A stretch of DNA of 64,000 nt, from positions 25,351,061 through 25,415,060 of the forward strand of contig NW_019211456.1 of the NCBI RefSeq assembly GCF_002443255.2, given 5' to 3'. A model generated the notes under the pieces. It was given only the letters and a program-made list of their open reading frames with translations, was not told the DNA's origin and did no database searches. The position numbers were made by a program, and so were the translations under genes. Position 1 is the first letter of the stretch. Every line of letters starts with the position of its first letter. Positions 13,756-25,772 of this stretch are shown here, piece after piece. This DNA is from Varroa destructor. Taxonomy: Eukaryota > Arthropoda > Arachnida > Mesostigmata > Varroidae.

Positions 13756-14885
13756 TAATTTTGTGTAGCGACCCCCAAACGAAATTGCAGTTAGACATGG
13801 CTTACATAGGCTGGAGACAGCTAAACGGGACATACGCACTGTTTCTTTTCCCTGTATTGTTGACCTTTGATATTTGAAATATCTATGAGCGTTCCCACTG
13901 TATTTGGCCATAGCAAAATTTTGATTGTGATGATGGTAGTGAAGCAAATCGCCACTGGAGCTGAAGTCCTCTACAACACTTCGAAAATCTACCACAGTTA
14001 AATTTCAACCTAGCGGTCGGTATCTAATATATGATTCGACAGTTGCTATATGAGCCACGAACGACTGCGAAACGTACGCGTTACATAGTTTGTCAAAATT
14101 CTATTTACATGAAATAGTTACATACAAGCAGATAAACACATGAACGGGTGTATAAAGATATTCTTATAAAATTTCAGTAACGCTATATGTAATCAATCGT
14201 AGTGAACCAACCGTAGTGTACATTGGCTATTCAGGTGTTATATTGTACGTTTTTATATTTAATGGACTCGCTGTCGGATACAATGTGTATCTTCATTAGT
14301 TTTTGTTGAATCTCTTTTCGCATAATATCTGGCAATCTTCGCTGGTTCAATCAGGAGCAAAGCCCTTGGCAAAGAACTTATGGATGCGCATTTCATTGTC
14401 TTCATTATGTTGCAGACAGCTCCAAAATAGAACATGAAACATGCTCACCATCGGTGCCGATCTTCTACAATTTGTTTTGGTACCGCATTATTATTATTAT
14501 CATTATTCTGCTGTATCCTTAATAGCCTTCTTTGTACCGCCTACCTGTGTGTTGTCGCGTTTTACCTTCATTCTAATCATTATTAACTGTGATATCTGGA
14601 CTGTGATGAAGATTTCAGGAAGACCTCATCACCATTTCAACCTTTTTCGCTTCAATGACTCCTCCCAATCAGTAGCAACTACATAAGCGTTGTAACACCA
14701 CCGATACGAGGCACACATTCATCCGCCCTCTTGTCCTCTGCATTTCTCTCCTCTGTTCAGAGACTTTTCTTCATAAAATACGGTCATGTAGCAGGAATAA
14801 AGTTGACGCTCGACGTCAACACTTGACGCGAAACAACAAACGGACATGCTGATACCCTACGCATACCCCCACGATCAACCTGATT
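13756..14885. other. Non-coding stretch
   Basis: Nothing supportable is seen. The stretch is AT-rich, with short ATT runs near 14480 and no frame longer than about 85 codons that looks protein-like. Confidence 0.5.
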
Positions 14886-15230
14886 ATGCCGTTATGGTTA
14901 CACAATTGTCCCTCTAAAAATGATTTCTATCTTGACCCGGCTGCCAATGTGCGCTGGAAAAAAGACAGCGAGACAATAAAGCTTAGTGATGAAATTATCA
15001 GGGGGTCAGAGAGCGGAACCCAGACTCCGCTCCTCGTGGCGGTGCATAGTGAACAATGGACAGCAACCGGTGAACGCAATGGAACAGCAGCAGCAGAAGA
15101 TCTGCCGAGGCAGATCGAGCATACGGCTGTGGCCGCAGCTGCAGAAACAAACAATAAGGAACAGGCCGTAACCCCAACGAGGAATACAGTTGACGTTTCG
15201 ATGAAACGTCATCTTCCCGCTGACAATTAA
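14886..15230 (+). CDS. Possible coding frame, 114 aa
   Basis: This frame opens with ATG, runs 114 codons and ends in TAA. The product is rich in Glu, Thr, Ala and Gln, with an alanine run near residues 82-86 and several acidic stretches. It has no signal peptide or membrane segment. The segment is GC-richer than its flanks, and GCAGCAG-type repeats explain part of the openness on both strands. No strong donor or acceptor was found. It may be a single-exon small gene, part of a larger exon, or chance. Confidence 0.2.
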   Translation: MPLWLHNCPSKNDFYLDPAANVRWKKDSETIKLSDEIIRGSESGTQTPLLVAVHSEQWTATGERNGTAAAEDLPRQIEHTAVAAAAETNNKEQAVTPTRNTVDVSMKRHLPADN

Positions 15231-16020
15231 TATTCATGCTTCAGCCCGATACCTACGGTAATTCACGGCCTGACGAAATGGCAGTCATTATAGTCGAACA
15301 AGCAAAGATGAATTAGAGTGGAAAAATGCAATAAACACCGTAAGCGCATCGCCTATTGCGCTTGGCCCTTCGCTAGGTAACGCCATTTTTGTGGCGGAAA
15401 GAAGACATTTTGTTGTGTTGTCCGGGCTATCGTGTTGTATGTATGGAGCCACTCGTTCTTATCTCCATTCTATTTGAGTTATTACGGTATTTTTTCGTTA
15501 GCTTTCAACTAATATGCCCAAGTTTGCCATTTGCTAGTCGTGCACATTCGACCTGCGGGAGAATCTGTAAGCCTGAATGCACACTATAGCAACAGTCCTT
15601 GGACAGTTATTCTTTTGTATACTCATTGATCTGCTTGAACATCTCAGGAATTAACTTGTTTCATATGTTTCGCGTTCTTGTCCAGTCGTTAGCCATAGTT
15701 TGCGGCCGTCAGCGGCCATTTTCCGCCACCGCTAGCATATCAGTTGGTCCAGCTTTTCGATAGGTGGTTCCTTGATGGTACTTGGACAATTGGCACGGTT
15801 TTCGCAAGCTAGGCATCTTTCATAGATACCACTATCTAAGGAATGAACACCTTGAAGCTGCTTCAGCAAAAGCTTACAAATTCAACTTACATAGGTCACT
15901 GGATGGGGACTTTCTTTTCAGCTCCGGTAGTTTAAAACGATACATATTTACAGAGCAGGACGCACGATGGTGATCTAGTTAACTAATTTTGCTCTCACCC
16001 TTTGTCTGATTTCATTCTAG

Positions 16021-16104
16021 CTGAAACTAACTAACGACAACACTTACGTGTATCTAATGGCAAGTTTGAGTTTCCTCGAAATTTGTATCTCTTTAGTGTT
16101 GCAC
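16021..16104 (+). CDS. Candidate internal exon with membrane segment
   Basis: A very good acceptor precedes 16021: a CTAAT branch-like site, then a long pyrimidine tract ending in TTCTAG. The only open phase is 0. It reads 28 codons to a GTATGT donor after 16104 and would reach a TGA at 16129 if read through. The second half is hydrophobic enough to span a membrane (about residues 11-32 with read-through). Partner exons were not identified. The frame just upstream, 15782-15973, does not join in phase. Membrane protein identity is inference from hydrophobicity only. Confidence 0.25.
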
Positions 16105-16131
16105 GTATGTATGTTTCAGTGGCCAGGTTGA

Positions 16132-19100
16132 ATGATTAAGAGAAGACATATTAATAAACTACGTTGAGAAAAAACCAGAACGAATGTAAACATTCATAGA
16201 TGATAGGCGACACCTAGAAGTAAATGAAACGAAAGAATTATTTTTAGAGGCCAGCGTCTGGAAGCGTCGGCGGCGGCGTTCAAGGGAAATCGCTTTAGAC
16301 AGTGGAGTATGATTTTTAATGAAATCAAAATAGCGATTTGTATAATATAGAATCTATTGTTTGCCCTATTAAATAAATGAGCGTCTGATCATACTACATA
16401 GCAGTCGACCAACCCATAGACAAGTAATGTTTATAATTATCTGGCTATATTTGCCCTGTGTTTTGTGTAGAAGACAAATTCCAATGGACGTGGTAGAATA
16501 CGATGGCTGTAAAGGTTCATATACAAATCTGCACAAAGCACCCGAAAGTAAACACAAAAACGCAAATCGATATATTACATTTGGCAATCAAGCTGCCCGG
16601 GGCGTAGTATTTTGGAACAACATCTCTTTTAATTTACTTTAGAAGCAATATTCACAAACAATATTTTTTTCTGCAAGAACTAAATTATTATCTTTAAAGC
16701 GATTGAAGAGAACGATTGGGACAGAACCTCTCTAGCTCATCTAGATTTTGCTTTATTACACAAACTGCAAATCATTTGTACCCAAATTCGACCATGATAT
16801 CTGTCTATCCGATTTTGATTTCTACAAAAATAAATAAGAGCTTATAAAAACATTGAGATTAGAACTAGGCGAGGGGTCTGTGCGATAATGTAATGACTAT
16901 CTCAAGCTAGAGCATCTCAAGAAGACATCTCAAGCTTAGGACAACTCTGCAACTTTTCTGCTTTTTAGCGTTTTTTTTTTTTTTTTTGCTGAAGATAAGA
17001 TCGACCGCGCTTTCGCGAGTGCCAACAAAGACTAACCATTCTCACATTATATGGCGAACTACCGGTCATGGGTGACGATAGGGTTTTAGTCGACGTTATT
17101 CAGCGGGCAACACCCCTCGAGCAAGGAGTCCGTCCCTTTCTCCTTTTCCTTATGACGCCTATACTTTATATTGCATATATTTGTCGTGATAACTTTGACG
17201 AGTCCTTTCCTCTCCTGATTCCATAAAACTGAGTTCGTGTTCATTTAACCTATATTTCAAACGATACCAGGAGCACTGTGCCTTTCATCCATAGAGCTTC
17301 TACGCCCGACAGAATCACATTGGAGTAGTCGAAATATAGGACTAGCTTGCCACTCAATGCCTTCGTATTTTTCTTTCATGTTTTCGCCTCATAATCATCT
17401 GTCTTTGTTGGTAAGGTTGGAAGCATAACAGATTCGATGATAACATCGACAATGGCGCTGGAGCATCTAAATCGAGACGAAAGTCTTCGCATGATCCGTT
17501 ATAGGACAAAAAGGACAGAACGAGGAAAACAAGTACCAGCTGAATTTAGGACAAGTCCCTTTCCTATACGTACGCTACCAGCCGTGGTCACACAGTGACT
17601 ATATCCGAGCCTAAAGGCACAGGGATAGTTTGCTATGCACTTTTGACACCTTCCGTAATATTTACCACCTAATATCAATATAATTATGTTAAACACAATT
17701 GAATCGCTCGGGGTATTTTCTGATCATACCCCGATTCTTGTTCCGCGGTTTTCGTCTGACTCACCCCAGTTAGATATTTCGTCGCGTTGTGGCTATAAAC
17801 GCATGTATTGACACCTCCTTTTACACCCCTTCCCCATTTATTGTAAACAAAAAGCACCAACAAAGCGACATCTACCGCTTTTGCTGGCAATATAACGAGA
17901 TTGTATTTTGTTTTTAATACGATTGTCTATATATCGGCGTGTCAAAATTAGCATTATGCGGCAACAATAACGACCATAGTACTAGATGCCAATCCTGGAA
18001 AGATGCTTAAATTTGAACATAATCTTCGAGATGATCTTCTATATAGTTATTGTGGCATCATAACGAGTAATGTGCGTGACGCTCTGACGGGGATCGCTGT
18101 GAAAATTAGAGTACGGCGTTCGACGCAGTAGGTGAAAGCGTCCGCAATTCCTACATGATTAGCGCAACTTTGTTTCACAACGTTTAGACAAGATTCAGCG
18201 TGCGTCCATGCCATCTTAGCTCTTGTTACTCGCATAAAAAGAAAAACGAAGAATACGTTTGACCAGAGTTATACACAGAACTGGCGCTCACTGACGTACA
18301 CGTCCTCTTCCTCCCGAGTTGTGGTAGCCAACTATAGTTGCATCTATAGTAGAACTAGAAATAGGAAGTATTCCAGGTTCAGCGCAAGTGGTCCTTACTA
18401 GACATCAGACATGTGAGATTAATTTTCTAGGTGTATCGTCCGCGAGTCGCAGAAGACCAGATACTTTAATGGCAGCACCATGATGTGTATGCAGTTCTTG
18501 TCAAACTACATGGTAAGATTGCATGATACGATGATGGCTTCAGCACTGTGCTTTATGGTAACCGACGTCTCGGTTCAAGGTTTCACCTGCTTCACTGTTG
18601 ACGATTGGTTATCACTTTTATTGATCCGAATTATCAGTAGCCGTATCCCCGAAATCGCAAATACAGGCTGGCGCACGGACGGATCTCAGAGTGCATCATA
18701 GTATCGATATTAAACGAAACGCTTCCAGCGTTACAGTTGCGGTTTGCTACAAGATTTAGGCAGTAGTGCATCGAAAAAGATCGATTAGCCGATATAGTTG
18801 AAACTATAGTTTCTTACGGTAACGGTCAGTGACACGGAACTGTTATCCGTGATAAGATTAAACTATTGTGTATGTCCTTTGTGAGGTAATACGGTCCGGA
18901 TTGCACCTCGTCGTTATGCATGATATATGGGTCTTGCAGTAATATATTTTGAGTGTTGGAGTGCGTAACGTTTTAGCGTATTTATGTGCGAAAGTTTGCT
19001 CTGTTCGTTTGTTTATTATCTTCTACCAAGGAGATACTGGATCAACTGATGTCGAATTTATGACGATTGTTACTATGTAATTGTATAAGTCCCATAAAGG

Positions 19101-19667
19101 GCGTAACAGCTGTTGTCACGTGATTATACGCGTCTTCTAACATTTTGTACTCGGTGACTTTTTCGATTCGGAGCCATGGTGTGTTCCGCCATGAGGAATT
19201 ATTATTAATCGGACGATATGCGAAGCTGAAAGGGTTTAGTCGTCGTAGCTCGACAAATCAGCGGAAAGGTCAGAAGCAAATCAGTCTTCAAATTTGCGAG
19301 CACATAGCAGCGACAAAGCAAGCGACGACCAGAAAAGATTTAGCATCAATGCGGCAAACGAACTCATGAAACGATAGCAAAATTTGTTCGATCAGTAAAG
19401 AACCAAGTCGATTTACTCTAACAGAGAAGTCTTCTCATTCGACTTGACGAACGCTACTTGAGGGCATGCGACGCGATCATCATTTGTTCACCATCAGATC
19501 AGCCATCTAGGAACAGGCGATACACGCAGGCATACAAAACCCCTCGTATATATATATATGTATAATAGGATGCAGTATATGGATTGATCAGTCACGAGAA
19601 TTTCTGACTCCCTGCAGGGTGAGTTCATGTGAGCGTTCGTATCAGGCCCGATTGACTTGATTGTCGT
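16132..19667. other. Non-coding stretch
   Basis: I see no gene. The stretch is AT-rich and includes a 17-nt T run near 16971 and three spaced copies of ATCTCAAG between about 16900 and 16935. Open frames are short, in conflicting frames, and without protein-like composition. Confidence 0.5.
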
Positions 19668-19775
19668 ATGCCTCGAATGAGTAATGCAACAATTGCCGGA
19701 GTAGCAGTAGCTGCCGTTGTTGTCATGCCTTTTATCGTTTATGCCACTGTTGGCATTGATCAAGCCAAGAAGTAA
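19668..19775 (+). CDS. Possible 35-aa membrane microprotein
   Basis: An ATG at 19668, with a second in-frame ATG at 19677, opens a 35-codon frame ending in TAA at 19773. The product has a short polar N-terminus and a continuous hydrophobic core of about 21 residues (Ala, Val, Ile, Phe and Met). It ends in a short polar tail whose last four residues are QAKK. This layout is typical of single-pass micropeptides. It matches no family I can name, and hydrophobic frames this short arise often by chance. An in-frame TGA lies just upstream, so it is a closed ORF rather than part of a longer frame. Confidence 0.15.
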   Translation: MPRMSNATIAGVAVAAVVVMPFIVYATVGIDQAKK

Positions 19776-20149
19776 GCGGTTTTTAAAAGACCGATTATGA
19801 GAGATCGTTAGATCACAAACAAACGCAAATCTGTCAGCAACTGTTAAATAAGGCCCGATCGGCTATCTTCAAACACGTTAAAATGCGGAGTGGCAAAGCG
19901 GGCCGAAAACAATAAAATTGGAAATAGTAAACGTAAGGGAATTCTTATCGACGCCATCATCACCAACAGCAACAGCGGCAGTAACAACAATAACAACAAA
20001 GCTGTTTGTGAAAAAATACAAATGGTCGAAAGACGATGACGCGTAACACAATGGGATAGATCGTCTGGGGCAGAAAATGATTCATTTTTGTGGGTGCGCT
20101 TGCGCATGTAAAGCTAATATACGGTTAGATGGATAGATGCATTCTTGCT

Positions 20150-20334
<185 letters not shown>

Positions 20335-20573
20335 TCTTTTCCAATTTTCCCGCAAAAGCTTTCAACCCGTCGATTTTTAGTTAGCCAGTTTTTGATTCCG
20401 CTCGTGTGTTCGTGTATACGTGTGTATGTTCTGCCCCTTCAGCGTCAACGGCTGCCTTTAACCGTGACAACTTAATCAACCCGTCATTTTCAGTATTATT
20501 TTGCCGGCATTATGGTGCATGGCGGCCTCAAGCAACGGCAACAGGACACTTTGTCGGCCATTGTAACTTTCTA

Positions 20574-20579
20574 TTTATT
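20574..20579 (-). promoter_or_regulatory. Candidate poly(A) signal
   Basis: AATAAA on the minus strand, about 580 nt beyond the stop codon of the proposed last exon at 21163. It is the first exact copy I noticed downstream. A hexamer alone is weak evidence. Confidence 0.25.
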
Positions 20580-21162
20580 GCTACAATCACGGATATTCTT
20601 GGCCGAACTTTCAACCATTGTTAGCGTTAGTATCGCATTTGCTGCGAGCTATAATTGCATGCAGTGAAATTATATGGAAGCCAGTGATTTCTATAATTTT
20701 TCGCTAATTTTTCACTACTTTTCCACTATTTTCTTATTTTAGCCTGCGTTTTCGACTTTGCCGCCGCTGTCGTATAGCTGTCACTTTTTCTAGTCGACAC
20801 CTGTTATTCTATGTGTTGCAACATGGCATGTCGTTGCATCGCGCAAACTTATTTCAAAGAAACGCTCGATGATGACAGTACTCCCCGTGCTTAAGTGACG
20901 GGTAACGTAAGAGAGATGCAGTTAGCATATTTAATGACCACGGCAAACGTTTTCTCGACTTGGATAACAAACGTTTCGCTCTAAAAACCGTCGACGACGC
21001 GACAGTCAGCCGTGGGCACTGCATAAAAAGCAGCGGTTCATCAATATCCCGATCATTATTATCATCATTTTCGTCAATATCAGCGTCGATGTTGTTGTTG
21101 TGGAGACCAATGACGCCGGCACTTTTTGCACCACAGAATTTTTTCATTCACTAGAACTGGTC

Positions 21163-21383
21163 TCAACTTCGTGGCCATTTCGGTATCCAGTTGTCTGAAC
21201 CGCCGGAATTGTCGTTATGATCGACTCCATTATGGCGTGTCGATCCATTTGTGTTGGTATTGCTATGGGAAAGCCCTTCTGTATGGATTAATGCCGGAGA
21301 CAACGAACCCAGCGGCGGTTCGTGGGTCGTTGTAAACTTCGTCGAACTTTTGCTCAACTTGTATTCTTTGACTGACTGGCTGA
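21163..21383 (-). CDS. Candidate last coding exon of the main minus-strand gene
   Basis: On the minus strand the frame is open from an AG acceptor ending at 21384 to a TGA at 21163-21165. It starts with two bases that finish a codon, exactly the phase left by exon 2 at 25773. It adds about 73 residues rich in Ser, Thr, Asn, His and Gly, ending near IPKWPRS, which matches the disordered Ser-rich style of exon 2. The antisense frame is rich in Cys, Tyr and Leu and looks like a shadow. Several AGs lie close together (21394, 21384, 21372), so the exact start is uncertain, and the pyrimidine tract is only fair. An AATAAA follows about 580 nt on. Exon 2 could use another partner such as 13410-13747. 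Confidence 0.4.
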
Positions 21384-24300
21384 CTGGGCTAAGCTAAAAT
21401 GGATTTTCAGTGTGTGTGGGTCGGGTGGCGTCAGGCCACGTTCTCGTTTCTCGCCGAACGAAAACCCTAGCCAAATTAGTTGGACCAAAGTCGATCGGTT
21501 TCATAACATTCTCGCCTAATCGCTTACAGCAAAAGCAGGTTATCAGCATATGAGCAAAGGCTTACTTGCCCTGCCTGCACACGTGTTTAACGGTCAATCG
21601 AAGACGGCAGCTGGGTTTGGCCAACGAACGGTGTCGCTAACGGAGTTCACGTCTATCATCAATGGTGGCTATGGGTAACGATAGTTTAGTCAATTTGTTC
21701 AAACCACACACGCAGCTATATAAACGCAAGGGACAAACGATAAAATTCGCATGTCTATCTAATGACAAGCGGTTTTTCGTCTTGCTATCAGCTCCTCCTC
21801 ACAGATGGGGATAGTAGGAACAGCGGACAATTGCAAGACGTTCAAAAAAGAAAGGGTTCATTGGTTCTCAATGAATTAATCACAGCGGGAAGTATAAAAA
21901 GACCTGGCCTTCTTTTTCCTTATTGATTTGTGGCTCTCACCTGCAACGTGATACAGGAGGAAAACCAAAAACGGCTTGCCAAAACAGAATAGTTAGAATT
22001 GTAATAAGGTAGGTAAATAACTTAACGGTGATGACTATGAAGAAGATATCAAATGAAAGACAAAATTGTTTAGACAGAAAAAAAGTAACCAAACAACCAC
22101 CGTTTTTGTTCGGGCGACGAGTAATTTTAGTCAGACCATCGTCAAGCTGCTGACTGACCATTTTTGTACGGCAGAACTAACTCTCGCAGCAACTACCAAG
22201 TGTCAGTATGACAAGGTCGGCAACTGAAGAAGACCAACGATGAACGAACCAAACAAATAATAAACGCGCAAACTGAAGGTATCCCGTTTGTGATGTTATC
22301 GCCCACGACTGTTGATTGTTCCTTGAAAAAAAAAAAAGGTAAATATACACATAACAAAACAAATCACATCGTCAGGATCGCTACTGGATATGGAAGCAGC
22401 AAAAAAAAAATAGAGCGAACACTTCACGCTTTAGCTACTATAGAAAAGTGGCCAACACAGAAGCCCATAGATTGCGTTACAAAAATCTGGATGAAGCCAG
22501 AAGGAAACGTCGTACGATTATCTTGCACAGGGCATGACGGTAGCAGGGCATTCGGCAGTTACGCGCTGTCTTATCCGACGATAACCGAAAGTCGCGACGC
22601 TAGTTACCAACAGCGCCGTATGATACCGCCATTGCCATTTTCCTTCATCGTCAATAACGCCCGTGGCATTATTAGGTCCACGATGAAAGTTCACTATACC
22701 CCTTAGCAAGGGGTAACAATAATTAGTGCTTAATTAGAAAGCTACTAGAATTGTTGATGGGTAGCAGGCATTTGTGTCACATTGTCAAACGTGATGATCT
22801 TCATCGTTTAACGACGATCCCTGTAGCAGAACTCCCATTTGTTGGTTACGTCCGACGTTCGTGAACAAATTCTACTACATTATAAACGGGTATTTTACCT
22901 TTGCACCTGACGGACCCAAGACATGGGGCACTAAACCCTCCTCATGTATACGTTTAATAGGATATATTTAGTGCAGTACTGAGAGGCAGGGAATCGCGTG
23001 TGGGAAAATCGAGTATTTAGCTTGAATATATTAGTACCGTATTATTATCAACGAACTATAGAAACAAATTCTACAAGCAATAATTACGATTGAAACAATA
23101 ACTAGCAAATAACACCCAACCGAGCATCTATCGTGGTAGTACGTAAATTGTTAACCGCCAACGTATTTACAGTACGACCTATCGATAGAACTTAACTTAA
23201 AAACAAGATAAAGCTTAATTGTAATTACAAACTTAGAGACATTCAAACGCACGTCATCAGTACGAGTTGTTGGCTTCAAATAACGTAAATTCATATGATG
23301 TTGTTATTACTGATTTTTTAAAGATTTTCTGCGTCTCCAGCTCAGTCGGTTTGATCCTCGGATTCACATATAAAATGAAAGTTAAAAAAGTTTTTCGATA
23401 GGCCAGTAAAGCATACATGGAATTGCATAACAGTAAATCTGAACGTTAATTACTGATACATTATAGCAAATGCTATATTTATATAAATACTAAAATATAC
23501 AGCCTAAATTATCAACAATAGATTTACTATTTCTAGTCGGCAAAGCAGCGATTGTGATTAGCGTTCGTTTATCTTTATTTAGTCAACCATCTAATTTTTT
23601 TCGGATTGATCGTCCTTATACCATCTCTTCCACAAGCTTTTCAAATTCAATTTCTGCTTAAATGTCTTACCATGTTTCGTGCACACCATTATAGTCAATT
23701 ACATGATCCGTTACCGGATTAACTGGCGCTCATTGGACCCGATCGGTGGTTACTCTGTCTTTTCTGGTAGGTATTGAGGCTTTCGACGAGAATTTTAGTA
23801 ACGGCTAACGGTACACCTCTTGCCTTGTCTAACCGTCCGGTAAAAGGCTGTAGCATGTTAGCTATTTGAACATTATTTTCTATTTGGCTTTTCAATGATT
23901 TGTTAACAAATGAGATATTGTCTCTAGCTTTTTGATTGATTGATTACTCCATCTATCGATCATTGACGTTCGCCTCATCTTGACCGCTAAGGTAGACTTT
24001 TGGCGTGATGTGCCCAACCAATTTCAAGGAACACAACCGTTCGGAAGAGATTATATCTACAGCTCACCGTGATGTCCATCGTTTTGGCAGCCATTACAAA
24101 CCTTCTAAATCAGTCTGGTTGCCACAGTTAAGGCGGAACTATGGTAAACGTTTGACACATTGACGATCTACACCGTCCCCTAATGAAATTTTGATCATAA
24201 CGTGTAACGATAGTAACGCTGGTATCTTAAGATATGGCGCGATTTGTCTTTCTTTGCACGGGATTTCATCAGATCCCAGATATAATAGAGTTGTCTCGGC

Positions 24301-25772
24301 TAATTTTAGTGCAGTAGTTCACCACTAACCAATGTTCTTCACGTAACGGTAGTGTACGCGACGCTTTCAAGCTGTCAGTACGCACAGTTTATAATGCTGC
24401 TCTATGCGCGTAGATTATACATAACAGGCGAAAGCATAAGTGCATTGTGTTTACACCTGGATTTTCTACAAATTAAACTGCAATTGCATTTTTATCGGTC
24501 GTTTCCACTTGCAGTCCGTGGTAACTTGTTTCTAATTGGACGACCCACGCTAACAAAAAGTACGGTCGGTATTCTTCTGTTCGCTTATCAGTGTAGCCGT
24601 ACGCCAAAATTGTTCGACTTAGTCAATCATCAATTGAATCCTGTTTCATTAATCATTTCGTTCTATCCTGCACACGTTCACCACCAGATCTTTTAAATGC
24701 AATTCAAACAGTGATAAATATTTGTAGATAACAAATACTCGTATGTTAATCATAACACGAACTGTAACAGATAGTAATCATAACTACGAAATAACTTAAT
24801 TTAAGTTTATAGTCGATATACACACAGGTAATAATTAGCGACTGTCACAGTCTCGACTGCTTGCCAAGGGACCAGCTTGCAGCGACGGATTTGAGCGACT
24901 CCCACAAGGTTGGATCGTTTATGGATACAATAACGTACTCTAATATATACTAATGCTAATATCCAGTAACTAAATACCCCGTCGTACAGGCAGCGCTTTG
25001 ATCGATTCGAATAGAATCGCGTTCGGTGCTTCGTTCGATCAACTGGCAAGCGGCTTGACGATATTTATTAACCACATCCCAAATCATAGGCGGTATGCCC
25101 AAATTTTGAAAACAATCGGCTTTATCTTAGATAAGTAATCTATTGGTAATTATTAGATAACTACTAGATGATTTAAGAGAAAAACAAGAAAGAACACGAT
25201 CGCGTTTGCGTAAGCATATGGTTAAAGAATACAACAGCAATTAGTGCGGCGGCGTCGTCTCCCACACCAAAACCAGCGTTTAGCTAATATTATTGTAAAT
25301 ATTGACGTCAACGTATAATTACAGTCCTTTCACGTAATCACTGTTCTATTTCCCGTACTGTGTATTACGTGATGTACATATGTTATATGCTTATGAATAT
25401 CATTTCATTTAGACTGAGTAAAAATGTTTCTTCGAGGGCGTAATATTAATCTAATACAAAAAGGTAAATTATTATAGTTCATTCTATCGGTCTATGATCA
25501 ACAAACAATCTACGAAACGCTCAATCTCGCCGTAAATTATGACTGAGGGGTCTAACTCAGCCACTGACAACTATGTCAGTAGCTCTCATATATATATATA
25601 CAAAACGTAAAAAGACCATGTTCCGCAGCGTCGTCTAGTATGAGCCTTCGCTCTGTGTATCGTTTTTGCGTATTGGTTATCAAATGAATGTATGCTGGCA
25701 GAGGCAGGTTTGCGTCGGCCCAGATAAACACGCACTCTTCGAGTAAAAACATCTTCACAGCTCTGTACTCAC
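21384..25772 (-). other. Proposed intron 2 of the main gene
   Basis: If the exon at 21163-21383 is the partner of exon 2, this 4.4-kb interval is an intron, starting with GTGAGT at 25772 and ending in CCCAG. It is AT-rich, with a few poly-A runs (22326-22337, 22401-22410), a short hairpin at 22697-22715, and no protein-like frame that needs explaining. A (TA)n run sits just inside the donor side near 25590. Confidence 0.4.
22697..22715. repeat. Short hairpin, 8-bp stem
   Basis: TACCCCTT pairs with AAGGGGTA around an AGC loop. It is compact and perfect, but it lies in proposed intronic sequence and has no T run that would suggest termination. Confidence 0.5.

Noticed and set aside
20493..20668. 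Plus-strand 57-codon frame after a good acceptor, with hydrophobic stretches
   Set aside because: No partner exon, and a run of this length after one of many acceptor-like sites is expected by chance.
21411..21550. Plus-strand exon-like frame after a TTTTCAG acceptor
   Set aside because: All three phases stay open for 19 or more codons, so the frame is undetermined; no donor or partner was found, and it lies in the proposed intron beside the minus-strand exon.
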